Assembly (NCBI GenBank): GCA_900754745.1 | Contig: CAAEEB010000055.1 | Span: 1-17,096, forward strand | Direction of reading: 5' to 3' | From: an uncultured Collinsella sp. | GTDB lineage: Bacteria; Actinomycetota; Coriobacteriia; Coriobacteriales; Coriobacteriaceae | DNA: 17,096 nucleotides | Shown here: piece after piece, positions 1 through 6,677 of the stretch | Position numbering within the stretch: position 1 is the first letter of the stretch | Layout: each line of letters begins with the position of its first letter | Position numbers and translations under genes: made by a program | The notes under the pieces: model-generated | Seen by the model: the letters and a program-made list of their open reading frames with translations, nothing else | Told to the model about the DNA's origin: nothing | Database searches by the model: none

Positions 1-176
1 GATTCGAACCTCGGTCGAGGCGCGGGCGTCAAGAAAACGCGGAGCGTTTTTAGCCCGCGGGCGAGTCCGCCGGCAGGCGGGCGAAGCCGGTGCGAATCCG
101 CGCAAGCGGATACGCGGAATCCTATACGCCGCACCAATTGAAATTGAAAGCCTCCGGCAACGGGGGCTTTTCTTTT
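1..176 (+). other. GC-rich hairpin array with tRNA-like 3' end (unidentified, possibly a partial structured RNA)
   Basis: No protein gene is visible. The segment holds successive hairpins: an outer stem CGCGGGC/GCCCGCG enclosing AAAACGC-GGA-GCGTTTT, then CCGCC-GGCA-GGCGG, then ATCCGC-GCAA-GCGGAT with a GNRA-type loop. It ends in AATCCTATACGCCGCACCA (118-136), which reads like the 3' half of a T-arm, an acceptor strand and an encoded CCA. A terminator follows 10 nt later. I could not fold a complete tRNA or tmRNA: no matching 5' acceptor (GCGGCGT) or anticodon arm lies inside the window. It may be the end of an RNA gene that begins left of the window, a decayed tRNA-Leu-like gene, or a palindromic repeat inserted at a tRNA end. 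Confidence 0.3.
147..176 (+). terminator. Intrinsic terminator
   Basis: Stem AAAGCCTCCG / CGGGGGCTTT (one T-G wobble) with a GCAA loop, followed by TTTTCTTTT. It would end a transcript coming from the structured segment upstream. Confidence 0.75.
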
Positions 177-192
177 AGGCAGACGCTGCATG

Positions 193-208
193 GATTCGAA
201 CCTCGGTC
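193..208. repeat. Second copy of a 16-nt T-arm-like repeat (first copy at 1-16)
   Basis: GATTCGAACCTCGGTC occurs exactly at 1-16 and again here. Its core is the reverse complement of a tRNA T-arm (GGTTCGAATC). The rest of 209-310 holds a short hairpin (ATGGG 210-214 / CCCAT 223-227) and the leader of the next gene. I see no convincing sigma-70 promoter in it. Confidence 0.55.
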
Positions 209-310
209 AATGGGGACTATTTCCCATCGACTCGTGTAAGATTTCGAGTATGCGCCTCGGTGAGCCCGTGGCGCGCTCTTTCTTTAGACGACCGATCAGG
301 GTGATATTTC

Positions 311-2752
311 GTGGCAGAGCGTCCGACATACAAGCTCAGGTTTCTTGATCCCAAAAAGCGCTTTCCGGCCATGCCCGAGCAGTCTGCGGGACGATCGTAT
401 GGCGTGGTTTGGAAGCTCTTTGGCGATGACCAGCATGAATCATGCTATGTCGTCGAATTCGTCGGCAAAAGCCATGTGTCGCTTTTGGGCTACGTGAGCG
501 TTTCGGGTGAGGTCTATAAGGTGGACCGTCCCGTTAACGAGATGTCGCTGCCCGACGATCCCGACATGCAATTGATTCTTGACGAGTCCGATTCCAACAT
601 CGGTGAGATTGCGGTCAGGGGTACCGATGGGACGATGTACTCCCGGGCGCGAGTCATCGGCTCTCCCGAAGGCACCATGCGTGAACAATCCGATCGCGAG
701 ACGTGGAATTCGACGCGCAGCCTTCGCTACGGCGAGTTCATGGCCTCGATGTTCTTGCGTTACGTGGTATTTGCCGATTCTGAAAACGCTGTCTTAGGCA
801 CGGCAGACGGTGACGGCCTCGACGAGGGCATGAAAAATGCCGTCGACAAGATCAAACTTGTAAAACTCCCCGAGCCGGTTGAGGTACTGCTGGGTTTTGA
901 TTCCACGCCGCTGCCCGATGCAATCGAAACGTTGCTCTACCGCATTGACCATGCAGATAATCCAAGTGGCATTGAGCGCTATGCCGCCGCTTTGATGGGC
1001 GAAGTTAATCTGCCACGCCTGCGCACCATCGCGGCCAAAACCGAAATGAGCCTGGCGCGCATCGATCGCTCGAGGCTCTTCTATCTCAATTTTGACCGTA
1101 GCCTGCTGGACCAGGACGAGATCGATACCCTGCTTGCCGTCGAGTGCCGCCTGAACCGCCTATCGGGCATCCTTGAGCGTATTGGGGCAGGGTTGGGCCC
1201 CGTTGCCTCGTCGCCAAGCTTTGAGGGCTGCTCGCTCTTTGACCTATGGCATATCAGCAAGACGACAAACGACGTTCCTCGCTTGCTCGAAACGCTGTCG
1301 AATGACAACCCGTGGGCCAAGCCGGGGACGGTTGCGTGCCAGCCGGGTGGCGAGTGGGACGTTCGCACTCGCTTTGCACGTCTCGTAGAAGCGCTCAACG
1401 TGGTCACGCGTCTCGACTACACCTATCGAGCGAACGTCGCCGAAGGCATCATGCTGGTGCGATTTGGCCGCACGGTTGTCGATGCTATGCCGCAGCGCGA
1501 ATACGATGCTCAAGATGACGCCTGGCGCGAGGTGGATGAGCCTAAGCGCGCGGCATGGGCCACTGAGCACGATGCACGCATTGCGCTTACACTCGCGGCG
1601 GCTTGCTTTGCTTCGGGCGCTCGCATCATGCGCTGCTACGTGCAGATTGCGGCTCCCGACGGTGAGCAGGGCGAGCGCGTCGTTGAAACGTATTCCTTTG
1701 GCCGTGCGGCCTATCTGGCCGATTGCGTTTCTGTCGCCAAGGATCTTGAGAGCATGGATATGGACGACATGCCCTGCAAGCATTTGCTCGAGGCATATGA
1801 GGCAGATGCTCCGGACATGATTGAGCCTGCAGAGGTTCACGCTCGGCCACGCGATGACCATCGTCCATTGCCGCCTGCGCTTCGCGATTTACTGCTCGCT
1901 GATACGGCTGACGAGCTTGAGGTCATGGAGGAGGACAACGATCCGTATATCGCCCGCGTCGTCGAGCTGCGCGAGCAATCCAAAGTTGACCGAGCCGGCG
2001 CTTTCGAGGGCTTTTCTCGCCTTGTCGAGGAGCTGGAAGCCAAGTGTACTGTTGCTGAGCTTTTGGCGACGGGCCCGGTGCAGACCCAGTTCTGCGACAA
2101 CCAGCTGGTGCGCATGGTGCTGCCGGTGATGGAGGAGGACCGTTCCGTGCGTATCCTTCGCGCTCCCGATGCGCTGTATTTTGCCCAGCATGAGATCTGC
2201 AGCTTTTACGCCGAACAAGAGGACTTTGAGCGTGCGCTGCCCGAGGTGCGTCGTCTCTACGATTTGGCACGCTCGTCTATGCAGTCTCACTTTGCCCTGA
2301 TCAACGTGCTAGCACGCCTGGAGCGCTATGACGAGATTATCGAGGTGGCGCGCCACGGCCTGCGCATCGCCAGTGACCGGCCTTCGATCGGTTACCTGTT
2401 CTATCGCCTGGCGTTTGCCTATTGGAACTGCGACCAGCTCGAGCTGGCGCTGGCGTGCTACCGCCTGGTGCCGCGTGGCGAGGAGTCGGGTGGCAGTGCG
2501 CAGGAGGAAATGCAGGGCCTTATGAACGAGATGGGCGTCATCAAACCGCCCACGTTCGAGGAGGCTGTCGAGACTATCCGCAAGGCAGGTCTTGAGCTGC
2601 CGCCGGTGCCCGCCGTGACCAATCAGCTCGCGGATGCCGCCGTGCAACTCGTCGATAACGGTTTCTTTTTCTTGGCGCGCGGCTGCATCTATCAAATGTG
2701 GCGCACCATGGGCAACGATGAGCTCGGCTCCCTCAACCGCTCGCTGGGGTAG
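311..2752 (+). CDS. Large uncharacterised protein with TPR-like C-terminal region
   Basis: An 813-residue protein with no signal peptide or membrane segment, so probably cytoplasmic. The GTG start is chosen because AGGGTGA (297-303) sits 7 nt upstream and the protein opens naturally there (MAERPTYKLRF). I do not recognise a named family over most of its length. Residues about 620-718 contain helical pairs with the alanine/tyrosine/leucine spacing of tetratricopeptide repeats (FAQHEICSFYAEQEDFERAL, then LFYRLAFAYWNCDQLELALACYR), which usually mediate protein-protein contacts. Residues about 520-600 are rich in acidic residues and leucine. The middle (about 240-300) looks helical. No catalytic motif was seen. 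It stands alone: 161 nt separate it from the next start, and no clear terminator follows. The reading frame is certain, the function unknown; the TPR assignment is by pattern only. Confidence 0.85.
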   Translation: MAERPTYKLRFLDPKKRFPAMPEQSAGRSYGVVWKLFGDDQHESCYVVEFVGKSHVSLLGYVSVSGEVYKVDRPVNEMSLPDDPDMQLILDESDSNIGEIAVRGTDGTMYSRARVIGSPEGTMREQSDRETWNSTRSLRYGEFMASMFLRYVVFADSENAVLGTADGDGLDEGMKNAVDKIKLVKLPEPVEVLLGFDSTPLPDAIETLLYRIDHADNPSGIERYAAALMGEVNLPRLRTIAAKTEMSLARIDRSRLFYLNFDRSLLDQDEIDTLLAVECRLNRLSGILERIGAGLGPVASSPSFEGCSLFDLWHISKTTNDVPRLLETLSNDNPWAKPGTVACQPGGEWDVRTRFARLVEALNVVTRLDYTYRANVAEGIMLVRFGRTVVDAMPQREYDAQDDAWREVDEPKRAAWATEHDARIALTLAAACFASGARIMRCYVQIAAPDGEQGERVVETYSFGRAAYLADCVSVAKDLESMDMDDMPCKHLLEAYEADAPDMIEPAEVHARPRDDHRPLPPALRDLLLADTADELEVMEEDNDPYIARVVELREQSKVDRAGAFEGFSRLVEELEAKCTVAELLATGPVQTQFCDNQLVRMVLPVMEEDRSVRILRAPDALYFAQHEICSFYAEQEDFERALPEVRRLYDLARSSMQSHFALINVLARLERYDEIIEVARHGLRIASDRPSIGYLFYRLAFAYWNCDQLELALACYRLVPRGEESGGSAQEEMQGLMNEMGVIKPPTFEEAVETIRKAGLELPPVPAVTNQLADAAVQLVDNGFFFLARGCIYQMWRTMGNDELGSLNRSLG

Positions 2753-2842
2753 GGGCGGTATAGAGGGGCCGCACCGCGCTATTTGTATCGGCGCGGGCGG
2801 GAGGACCCGACAGAATCGGTAAGGCATAAAGCCGCCGAGCCT

Positions 2843-2899
2843 GCTAAAACTGTTAAACTCTGCTAAAGTTGCTAAACTTTGTTAAAGTTGTTAAAACTG
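2843..2899 (+). repeat. Three tandem 19-bp iteron-like repeats
   Basis: Units start at 2843, 2862 and 2881: GCTAAAACTGTTAAACTCT, GCTAAAGTTGCTAAACTTT and GTTAAAGTTGTTAAAACTG. Each is built of two GYTAAA half-units, giving six hexamers spaced 9/10/9/10/9 nt. The array ends a few bases before the ribosome binding site of the ATPase gene and is much more AT-rich than its surroundings. It could be an operator for autoregulation or, by analogy with plasmid iterons, a binding array for a replication-type initiator. Confidence 0.8.
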
Positions 2900-2913
2900 G
2901 CAGAGGAGGTCGA

Positions 2914-3996
2914 ATGTCAAAAGCTATTAATCCCTTTAAGCCAACAGCGGGCATGAATCCACCTGAGCTTATCGGACGCGACGCTGTTTTGGATGACTTT
3001 GCCGAGGCTCTTGAGAATGGCCCTGGTGCCCCCGATCGACTCATGCGCATCTCGGGTGTCCGAGGCACGGGTAAAACGGTGCTCCTCAACGCATTGGGCG
3101 ATCTTGCGCGCAAAAAAGGATTCGAGGTTGTCGACGTCGCCTCAAATGCCGGTTTTTGCGACAGAATTCTCGAGGCTCTGCAGCGAAATGTTCGTCTTGC
3201 ATCAATGTCGATTTCCCCATCGATTTTAGGAGTCAGCCTTGGCTCCGTGGAGCTGTCGAAGTCAGCCTCTCATCTGGGCGAGGCGATGTACGATGCCGCG
3301 AAGCGAGGTGGTTTGCTCATCACACTCGATGAGATTCAGGACGCCTCAACTGAGGAAATGCGCGAACTGGGTAATGAAATGCAGCTCTTGATTCGCCAAG
3401 GGGCGAATGTCGCCTTTGCATTCGCTGGTTTGCCAACCTCTGTGGATGGCGTGGTGGTGGATGATACGTTGACGTTCCTTCAGAGGGCGAAGCATATCGA
3501 ACTCACGCGGCTTTCAGATTTTGAAGTCGGCGGATCGTTTGAGGATACGATGAGGCGTGCGGGCAAGGAACTCGACGAAGGCGTTGCTGAGCTTTTGACA
3601 AAGGCTTCGGCAGGCTATCCCTTTATGGTCCAGTTGGTCGGATATTACGCTTGGCAGGTTGCTGCGCGCAGCGGGTCGGAGAGCGTGAGTGAAGAGGCGG
3701 CTCGCAAGGGTGTCCAGGCGGCTCTTGATAGTTTCAATGCCATGGTGATTGCCCCCGCGCTGCGCAGGGTGTCGGAGCGGCAGTTTCAATATCTCGCGGC
3801 GATGGCGCAATGCGAAGGCGGCGAGATTACGAACGGTGATATTGCCAAAAAGATGGGATTGCCGGCGAATAAAGTCGGCTCGTATCGTAAACGTCTCATC
3901 GATGCGGGGTTGATTGAGCCTGCTGGCTACGGCTGTGTTTCGTTTGCAATTCCGTACATGCGCGATTATTTGTTGGAGACCGTTCGAGCGGACTAA
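2914..3996 (+). CDS. AAA+ ATPase, Cdc6/ORC-like, with C-terminal winged helix
   Basis: A 360-residue protein. The ATG at 2914 is chosen over an in-frame TTG at 2869 because AGAGGAGGT lies just upstream and the TTG falls inside the repeat array. A GRD box (residues 21-23) precedes Walker A GVRGTGKT (48-55). Walker B is LLITLDEIQD (134-143), with D139 and E140 as the metal and catalytic acids. A sensor-1-like stretch, VAFAFAGLPTS, follows. Residues about 289-350 form a winged helix (ITNGDIAKKMGLPANKVGSYRK, then LIDAGLIEPAGYG). This architecture is that of the AAA_16/archaeal-type ATPases related to Cdc6/ORC. Their bacterial members are often of unknown role, found in mobile elements, defence loci or as stand-alone regulators. 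The gene looks less GC-rich than its neighbours and lies between iteron-like repeats and tRNA-Ser, so acquisition by transfer is plausible. The ATPase fold is secure, the role is not. Confidence 0.88.
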   Translation: MSKAINPFKPTAGMNPPELIGRDAVLDDFAEALENGPGAPDRLMRISGVRGTGKTVLLNALGDLARKKGFEVVDVASNAGFCDRILEALQRNVRLASMSISPSILGVSLGSVELSKSASHLGEAMYDAAKRGGLLITLDEIQDASTEEMRELGNEMQLLIRQGANVAFAFAGLPTSVDGVVVDDTLTFLQRAKHIELTRLSDFEVGGSFEDTMRRAGKELDEGVAELLTKASAGYPFMVQLVGYYAWQVAARSGSESVSEEAARKGVQAALDSFNAMVIAPALRRVSERQFQYLAAMAQCEGGEITNGDIAKKMGLPANKVGSYRKRLIDAGLIEPAGYGCVSFAIPYMRDYLLETVRAD

Positions 3997-4049
3997 TAAA
4001 GACTGGAGGCATCGACGCCGCCGCTGGGGTTGCCCCGTATCTTTGTCTA

Positions 4050-4096
4050 AATCTGTAACATCTGGACGAAGATTCGGCCTGTAACTGTTACAGATT
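4050..4096. promoter_or_regulatory. Operator-like cluster of three CTGTAAC half-sites
   Basis: An 11-bp inverted repeat, AATCTGTAACA (4050-4060) and TGTTACAGATT (4086-4096), is separated by 25 nt. The right part also forms a compact palindrome CTGTAAC-T-GTTACAG (4079-4093). The half-site CTGTAAC thus occurs three times, twice forward and once reversed. No T-tract follows, so a protein-binding site is more likely than a terminator. The 3997-4194 gap holds no gene I can support. Confidence 0.55.
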
Positions 4097-4151
4097 GAGA
4101 TGATTGGGTGAGACGTCTACTGGCAAATTGGAATCGCTCCAAAATTTCCCC

Positions 4152-4180
4152 TTGCCCATCCTCGACTGTTTGGTTACTAT
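4152..4180 (+). promoter_or_regulatory. Sigma-70-type promoter of tRNA-Ser
   Basis: -35 TTGCCC (4152-4157) and -10 TACTAT (4175-4180) with a 17-nt spacer. Transcription would start at about 4187, 8 nt before the mature tRNA. Confidence 0.65.
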
Positions 4181-4194
4181 AGAACGGCTGTTAC

Positions 4195-4285
4195 GGAGAG
4201 CTGACCGAGAGGCCGAAGGTGCTCGCCTGCTAAGCGAGTATGCCCCAAAAGGGCATCTGGGGTTCGAATCCCCAGCTCTCCGCCA
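4195..4285 (+). tRNA. tRNA-Ser, anticodon GCU
   Basis: A 91-nt gene with all arms visible. The acceptor stem GGAGAGC (4195-4201) pairs with GCTCTCC (4275-4281), followed by discriminator G and an encoded CCA (4283-4285). The anticodon stem-loop is CTCGC-CTGCTAA-GCGAG, with GCT at positions 34-36, reading AGC/AGU serine codons. A long variable arm (TGCCCC-AAAA-GGGCA) marks it as class II, as expected for serine. The T-arm is CTGGGG-TTCGAAT-CCCCAG. It has its own promoter and terminator. tRNA genes are common integration sites, and the 3' flank here carries T-arm-like fragments. Confidence 0.97.
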
Positions 4286-4298
4286 GTACGAATTTGAA

Positions 4299-4328
4299 GA
4301 AGGGTCCCATCTGGGGCCCTTTTTTATT
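4299..4328 (+). terminator. Intrinsic terminator of tRNA-Ser
   Basis: AAGGGTCCC-ATCT-GGGGCCCTT with a run of six T (4320-4325). The string CATCTGGGG in the hairpin also occurs inside the tRNA itself (4254-4262). Confidence 0.85.
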
Positions 4329-4342
4329 ATCAAGAAAGGCGG

Positions 4343-4358
4343 CTGGGGATTCGAACCC
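4343..4358. other. Orphan T-arm-like fragment beside tRNA-Ser
   Basis: CTGGGGATTCGAACCC is an almost exact inverted copy of the tRNA-Ser T-arm (CTGGGGTTCGAATCCCCAG, 4258-4276). No tRNA body is attached on either side. Because a T-arm is nearly palindromic, its orientation cannot be decided from this alone. It may be a trace of an integration or duplication event. Confidence 0.4.
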
Positions 4359-4360
4359 TC

Positions 4361-4393
4361 AAAAAATGAGGCGCCCCGTTGGACGCCTCATTT
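4361..4393 (-). terminator. Intrinsic terminator of the D,D-carboxypeptidase gene
   Basis: Perfect 10-bp stem AAATGAGGCG (4364-4373) / CGCCTCATTT (4384-4393). Read on the minus strand, six T (4361-4366) follow. It lies 26 nt past the stop codon of the minus-strand gene. Confidence 0.85.
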
Positions 4394-4418
4394 GGTTCGA
4401 TGTGATAACGCTTTGGTC

Positions 4419-5759
4419 TTACACCTCAGGAGCCTTGGCTACGGTCTCGCTCTCGGCTGTGAGCGGGCGGTTGTCGATGCGGCGGCCCAAGCGGTCGAGT
4501 TTCACGAGCAGCCACTCGATGGGATTGGGCCCCGTTCCTTCCTCGTCGGCGACCAGATCCATGACGGCAATCTTGGTGCCGTCCTGCTTAAGCGTAACGC
4601 TGCCCACCTTATCGCCAACATGCACCGTGCCCGAAAGGTCATCGTAGCTAACCTTTTCGGTCACTTCGCCGGCGAGTGAGAACACCGTTGCCTGTGCGGC
4701 GGGGTCGGCGAGTGTGGCGTCGATCGTCTTGTCCGTCCAATCTGTCTGGCTAATGCGCGCCATGAGCGGGTTGCCGTTGGCGGTCTTCTCCTGCGTGTTG
4801 GCGATCGCGACCGTGACCTTGTGGCCGTAGTACCAGTTGGCAAGGGTAGCGGTATCGGTAAAGCGCTGGTCGGTGGTGGTGGAGTTCAAAACGACGGTGT
4901 AGATCTCGTCGCCGTCGCGGTTGTAGGCGCTTGTAAAGCAATAACCAGCGTCGTCGGTGGTGCCGGTCTTGCCGCCAATGTTTCCGTCCTGACCGAGTAA
5001 AACGTTGTGCGTGTCCATGGAATGCGAATGGTCTGAGCCGTCGGCGCCCGTAACCTCGATCCAGGAGTCCTCGCTCGCCACGACCTCGCGGAACGTGTCG
5101 TTTTTCATAGCCTCCTGCATCATCAGTGCCACGTCATGTGCTGTCGAGTGCATATCGCCGGCCCACTCGTCAAAATCCAGACCGTGCGGATTCTCGAAGA
5201 CCGTACCGGTGCAGCCGAGCTTTTTAGCGCGCTCGTTCATGGCCTTTACAAAGGTGGCCACGGCGTCCTTGGTCTTGGGGTCGATCTTTTTGCCCACGTG
5301 CTCGGCAAGCGCGATGGCGGCATCGTTGCCCGAGGGGATCATCAGGCCGCGCAGAGCTTGCTCCACGGTGAGCTCGTCGCCTTCGAGCAGGCCGGCAGTC
5401 GAGTTGCCTACGGTGGCGGCAACGTTGCTCACCGTGACCTTCTCGTCCATCTTGCAGTTTTCGACGGTCAGGATTGCGGTCATGACCTTGGTGATCGAGG
5501 CAATCTTGACCTGTTCATCGGCGCCGCGTCCATAATAGACGGTGCCGTCCTTGCTCATAACAAGGGCATTCGTTGCCTCGATATCGGGCAGGTTTTCTGT
5601 CGTGATGCCGCGGGCGTCGGCGGTCTTGCCGCAGACGTCGTCGGTCGTGAGCACTTGGGCGCCGGCAACAGCAGGCACGCCGGCAACAAGGGTGATGGCG
5701 CAGGCAAAGCCGGCGGCAAGCTGGGCGGAGCGCTTTGCAAAAGAGGTGAGGGACTTCAC
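4419..5759 (-). CDS. dacA: D-alanyl-D-alanine carboxypeptidase, penicillin-binding (DacA/DacF, PBP5 type)
   Basis: A 446-residue secreted enzyme that removes the terminal D-Ala from peptidoglycan pentapeptides and so limits cross-linking. The three penicillin-binding motifs are in order: SITK (88-91, nucleophile S88), SGN (143-145) and KTG (264-266). The N-terminus is a signal peptide (positive FAKR, a hydrophobic stretch, then AVAGAQ near residues 30-35). A C-terminal beta domain follows. The end NPIEWLLVKLDRLGRRI looks like the amphipathic anchor of PBP5-type enzymes. The GTG at 5759 is chosen because the frame stays open to an ATG at 5870, but the extra 37 residues are not signal-like and a TATACT box lies inside that stretch. 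The GTG at 5795 is only 3 nt from that box, too close to be translated from it. It is divergent from a VanR/VanS-like pair, which suggests linked control. Confidence 0.93.
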   Translation of the reverse strand: MKSLTSFAKRSAQLAAGFACAITLVAGVPAVAGAQVLTTDDVCGKTADARGITTENLPDIEATNALVMSKDGTVYYGRGADEQVKIASITKVMTAILTVENCKMDEKVTVSNVAATVGNSTAGLLEGDELTVEQALRGLMIPSGNDAAIALAEHVGKKIDPKTKDAVATFVKAMNERAKKLGCTGTVFENPHGLDFDEWAGDMHSTAHDVALMMQEAMKNDTFREVVASEDSWIEVTGADGSDHSHSMDTHNVLLGQDGNIGGKTGTTDDAGYCFTSAYNRDGDEIYTVVLNSTTTDQRFTDTATLANWYYGHKVTVAIANTQEKTANGNPLMARISQTDWTDKTIDATLADPAAQATVFSLAGEVTEKVSYDDLSGTVHVGDKVGSVTLKQDGTKIAVMDLVADEEGTGPNPIEWLLVKLDRLGRRIDNRPLTAESETVAKAPEV

Positions 5760-5798
5760 AGATTTCGCTTTCGACGGGATGGTCTCTTCTGGCACTAG

Positions 5799-5804
5799 AG
5801 TATA
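5799..5804 (-). promoter_or_regulatory. -10 element for the carboxypeptidase gene
   Basis: TATACT on the minus strand, with no clear -35 at 16-18 nt. A start around 5792 would give a leader of about 33 nt before the GTG at 5759. Confidence 0.45.
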
Positions 5805-5875
5805 TCGTTTGCCGGCGACGACGATCGTTGCGTGCGCGCATGGCCCGCATTCGTGCTCGAACGGGCGCAAGGGTG

Positions 5876-5891
5876 CTTAAGGTCGACTTAA
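5876..5891. promoter_or_regulatory. CTTAA direct repeat with 11-bp period (candidate response-regulator box)
   Basis: CTTAA at 5876-5880 and 5887-5891, one helical turn apart; TTAAG-n5-CTTAA also makes it an imperfect palindrome. OmpR/PhoB-family regulators usually bind direct repeats spaced 11 bp. It lies between the divergent carboxypeptidase and VanR-like genes. Confidence 0.35.
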
Positions 5892-5904
5892 TCGCCCACG
5901 CTTG

Positions 5905-5936
5905 TTGTGTGTGGCGGGCGCCGCCTCGGGCATAAT
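5905..5936 (+). promoter_or_regulatory. Possible promoter of the VanR-like gene
   Basis: -10 CATAAT (5931-5936), 20 nt before the ATG. The nearest -35-like hexamer, TTGTGT (5905-5910), has a long 20-nt spacer, so activator dependence is possible. GAGGAG (5946-5951) is the ribosome binding site. Confidence 0.35.
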
Positions 5937-5956
5937 GGAGCGCGAGAGGAGCACGC

Positions 5957-6652
5957 ATGAACGAGCGCATACTGGTAGTTGATGACGAGAGGGCCATCGC
6001 CGACCTGGTTGGCATCTACCTTACAAAGGAGGGCTTTGACGTCCAGATTGCCTACAGCGGGGCCGATGCGGCCAAGGCAATTCTGGAGCAAGAGTTTGAC
6101 CTGGCACTGCTCGATGTCATGCTGCCCGATATCGACGGCTTTGAGCTGCTGCGTACCATCCGTGCCGGCCATACCTATCCCGTAATTATGTTGACGGCAC
6201 GCGATGCCCAGCAGGATAAGATCGAAGGCCTTTCGCTTGGCGCGGACGATTACGTGGTCAAGCCATTCCGTCCGCTGGAGCTCATCGCGCGCGTGCACGC
6301 TCAACTTCGCCGCTATACCAGCTACGGCAGCCGTGCGCAGGCGGCCGAGTCGCCGGTTATCCAACTCGACGGCCTTGAGATCAACCGTGACGCTCGCTCC
6401 GTGACAGTGGACGGTGCGCCGGTGCGCCTGACGCCCATCGAGTATTCCATCCTGCTGTATCTGGTCGAGCATCGCGGCAGCGTAGTGCCCGTGGAGGACC
6501 TGTTCCGCGCGGTGTGGAACGAGGACTTTATGCCTGGTTCCAACAACACGGTGATGGTGCACATCCGCCACCTTCGCGAAAAGATCGGTGACGACGCTCA
6601 AAAGCCGCGCTTTATCAAAAACGTTTGGGGCGTCGGCTACATCATCGAATAA
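5957..6652 (+). CDS. OmpR-family response regulator, VanR-like
   Basis: A 231-residue DNA-binding regulator. The receiver domain has the acidic pair D9/D10, phosphoacceptor D53 (LLDVMLPDIDG), T80 and K102 (VVKPFRPLELIARV). The stretch HTYPVIMLTARD...DKIEGLSLGADDYVVKPFRPLELIARVHAQLRRY closely follows the VanR subgroup, from memory of that family. A C-terminal winged helix (about 130-228) ends in the usual VWGVGYIIE. The start is supported by GAGGAG 5 nt upstream. It lies 25 nt before its histidine kinase, so the two form an operon. With a D,D-carboxypeptidase gene divergent, control of peptidoglycan stem-peptide processing is a sensible inference; there are no vanH/A/X-type genes in view, so glycopeptide resistance itself is not implied. 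Confidence 0.93.
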   Translation: MNERILVVDDERAIADLVGIYLTKEGFDVQIAYSGADAAKAILEQEFDLALLDVMLPDIDGFELLRTIRAGHTYPVIMLTARDAQQDKIEGLSLGADDYVVKPFRPLELIARVHAQLRRYTSYGSRAQAAESPVIQLDGLEINRDARSVTVDGAPVRLTPIEYSILLYLVEHRGSVVPVEDLFRAVWNEDFMPGSNNTVMVHIRHLREKIGDDAQKPRFIKNVWGVGYIIE

Positions 6653-6677
6653 CGCCTTTGTTTGTGAGGACATGGAC

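Noticed and set aside
1..136. Complete tRNA or tmRNA
   Set aside because: The 3' end is tRNA-like, but no 5' acceptor, D-arm or anticodon arm can be paired within the window, and no tag reading frame was seen.
2843..2899. CRISPR array
   Set aside because: Units are 19 bp, contiguous and without spacers; there are no cas genes.
2869..2913. Upstream TTG start for the AAA+ ATPase
   Set aside because: It lies inside the repeat array, and a strong ribosome binding site serves the ATG at 2914.
4122..4156. Hairpin GGCAAATTGGA...TCCAAAAT...TTGCC as a terminator of the ATPase gene
   Set aside because: The stem is short and bulged with no proper T run, and it overlaps the tRNA-Ser -35.
4104..4679. 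191-codon open frame running through tRNA-Ser
   Set aside because: It reads through a functional tRNA, two terminators and the antisense of the carboxypeptidase end.
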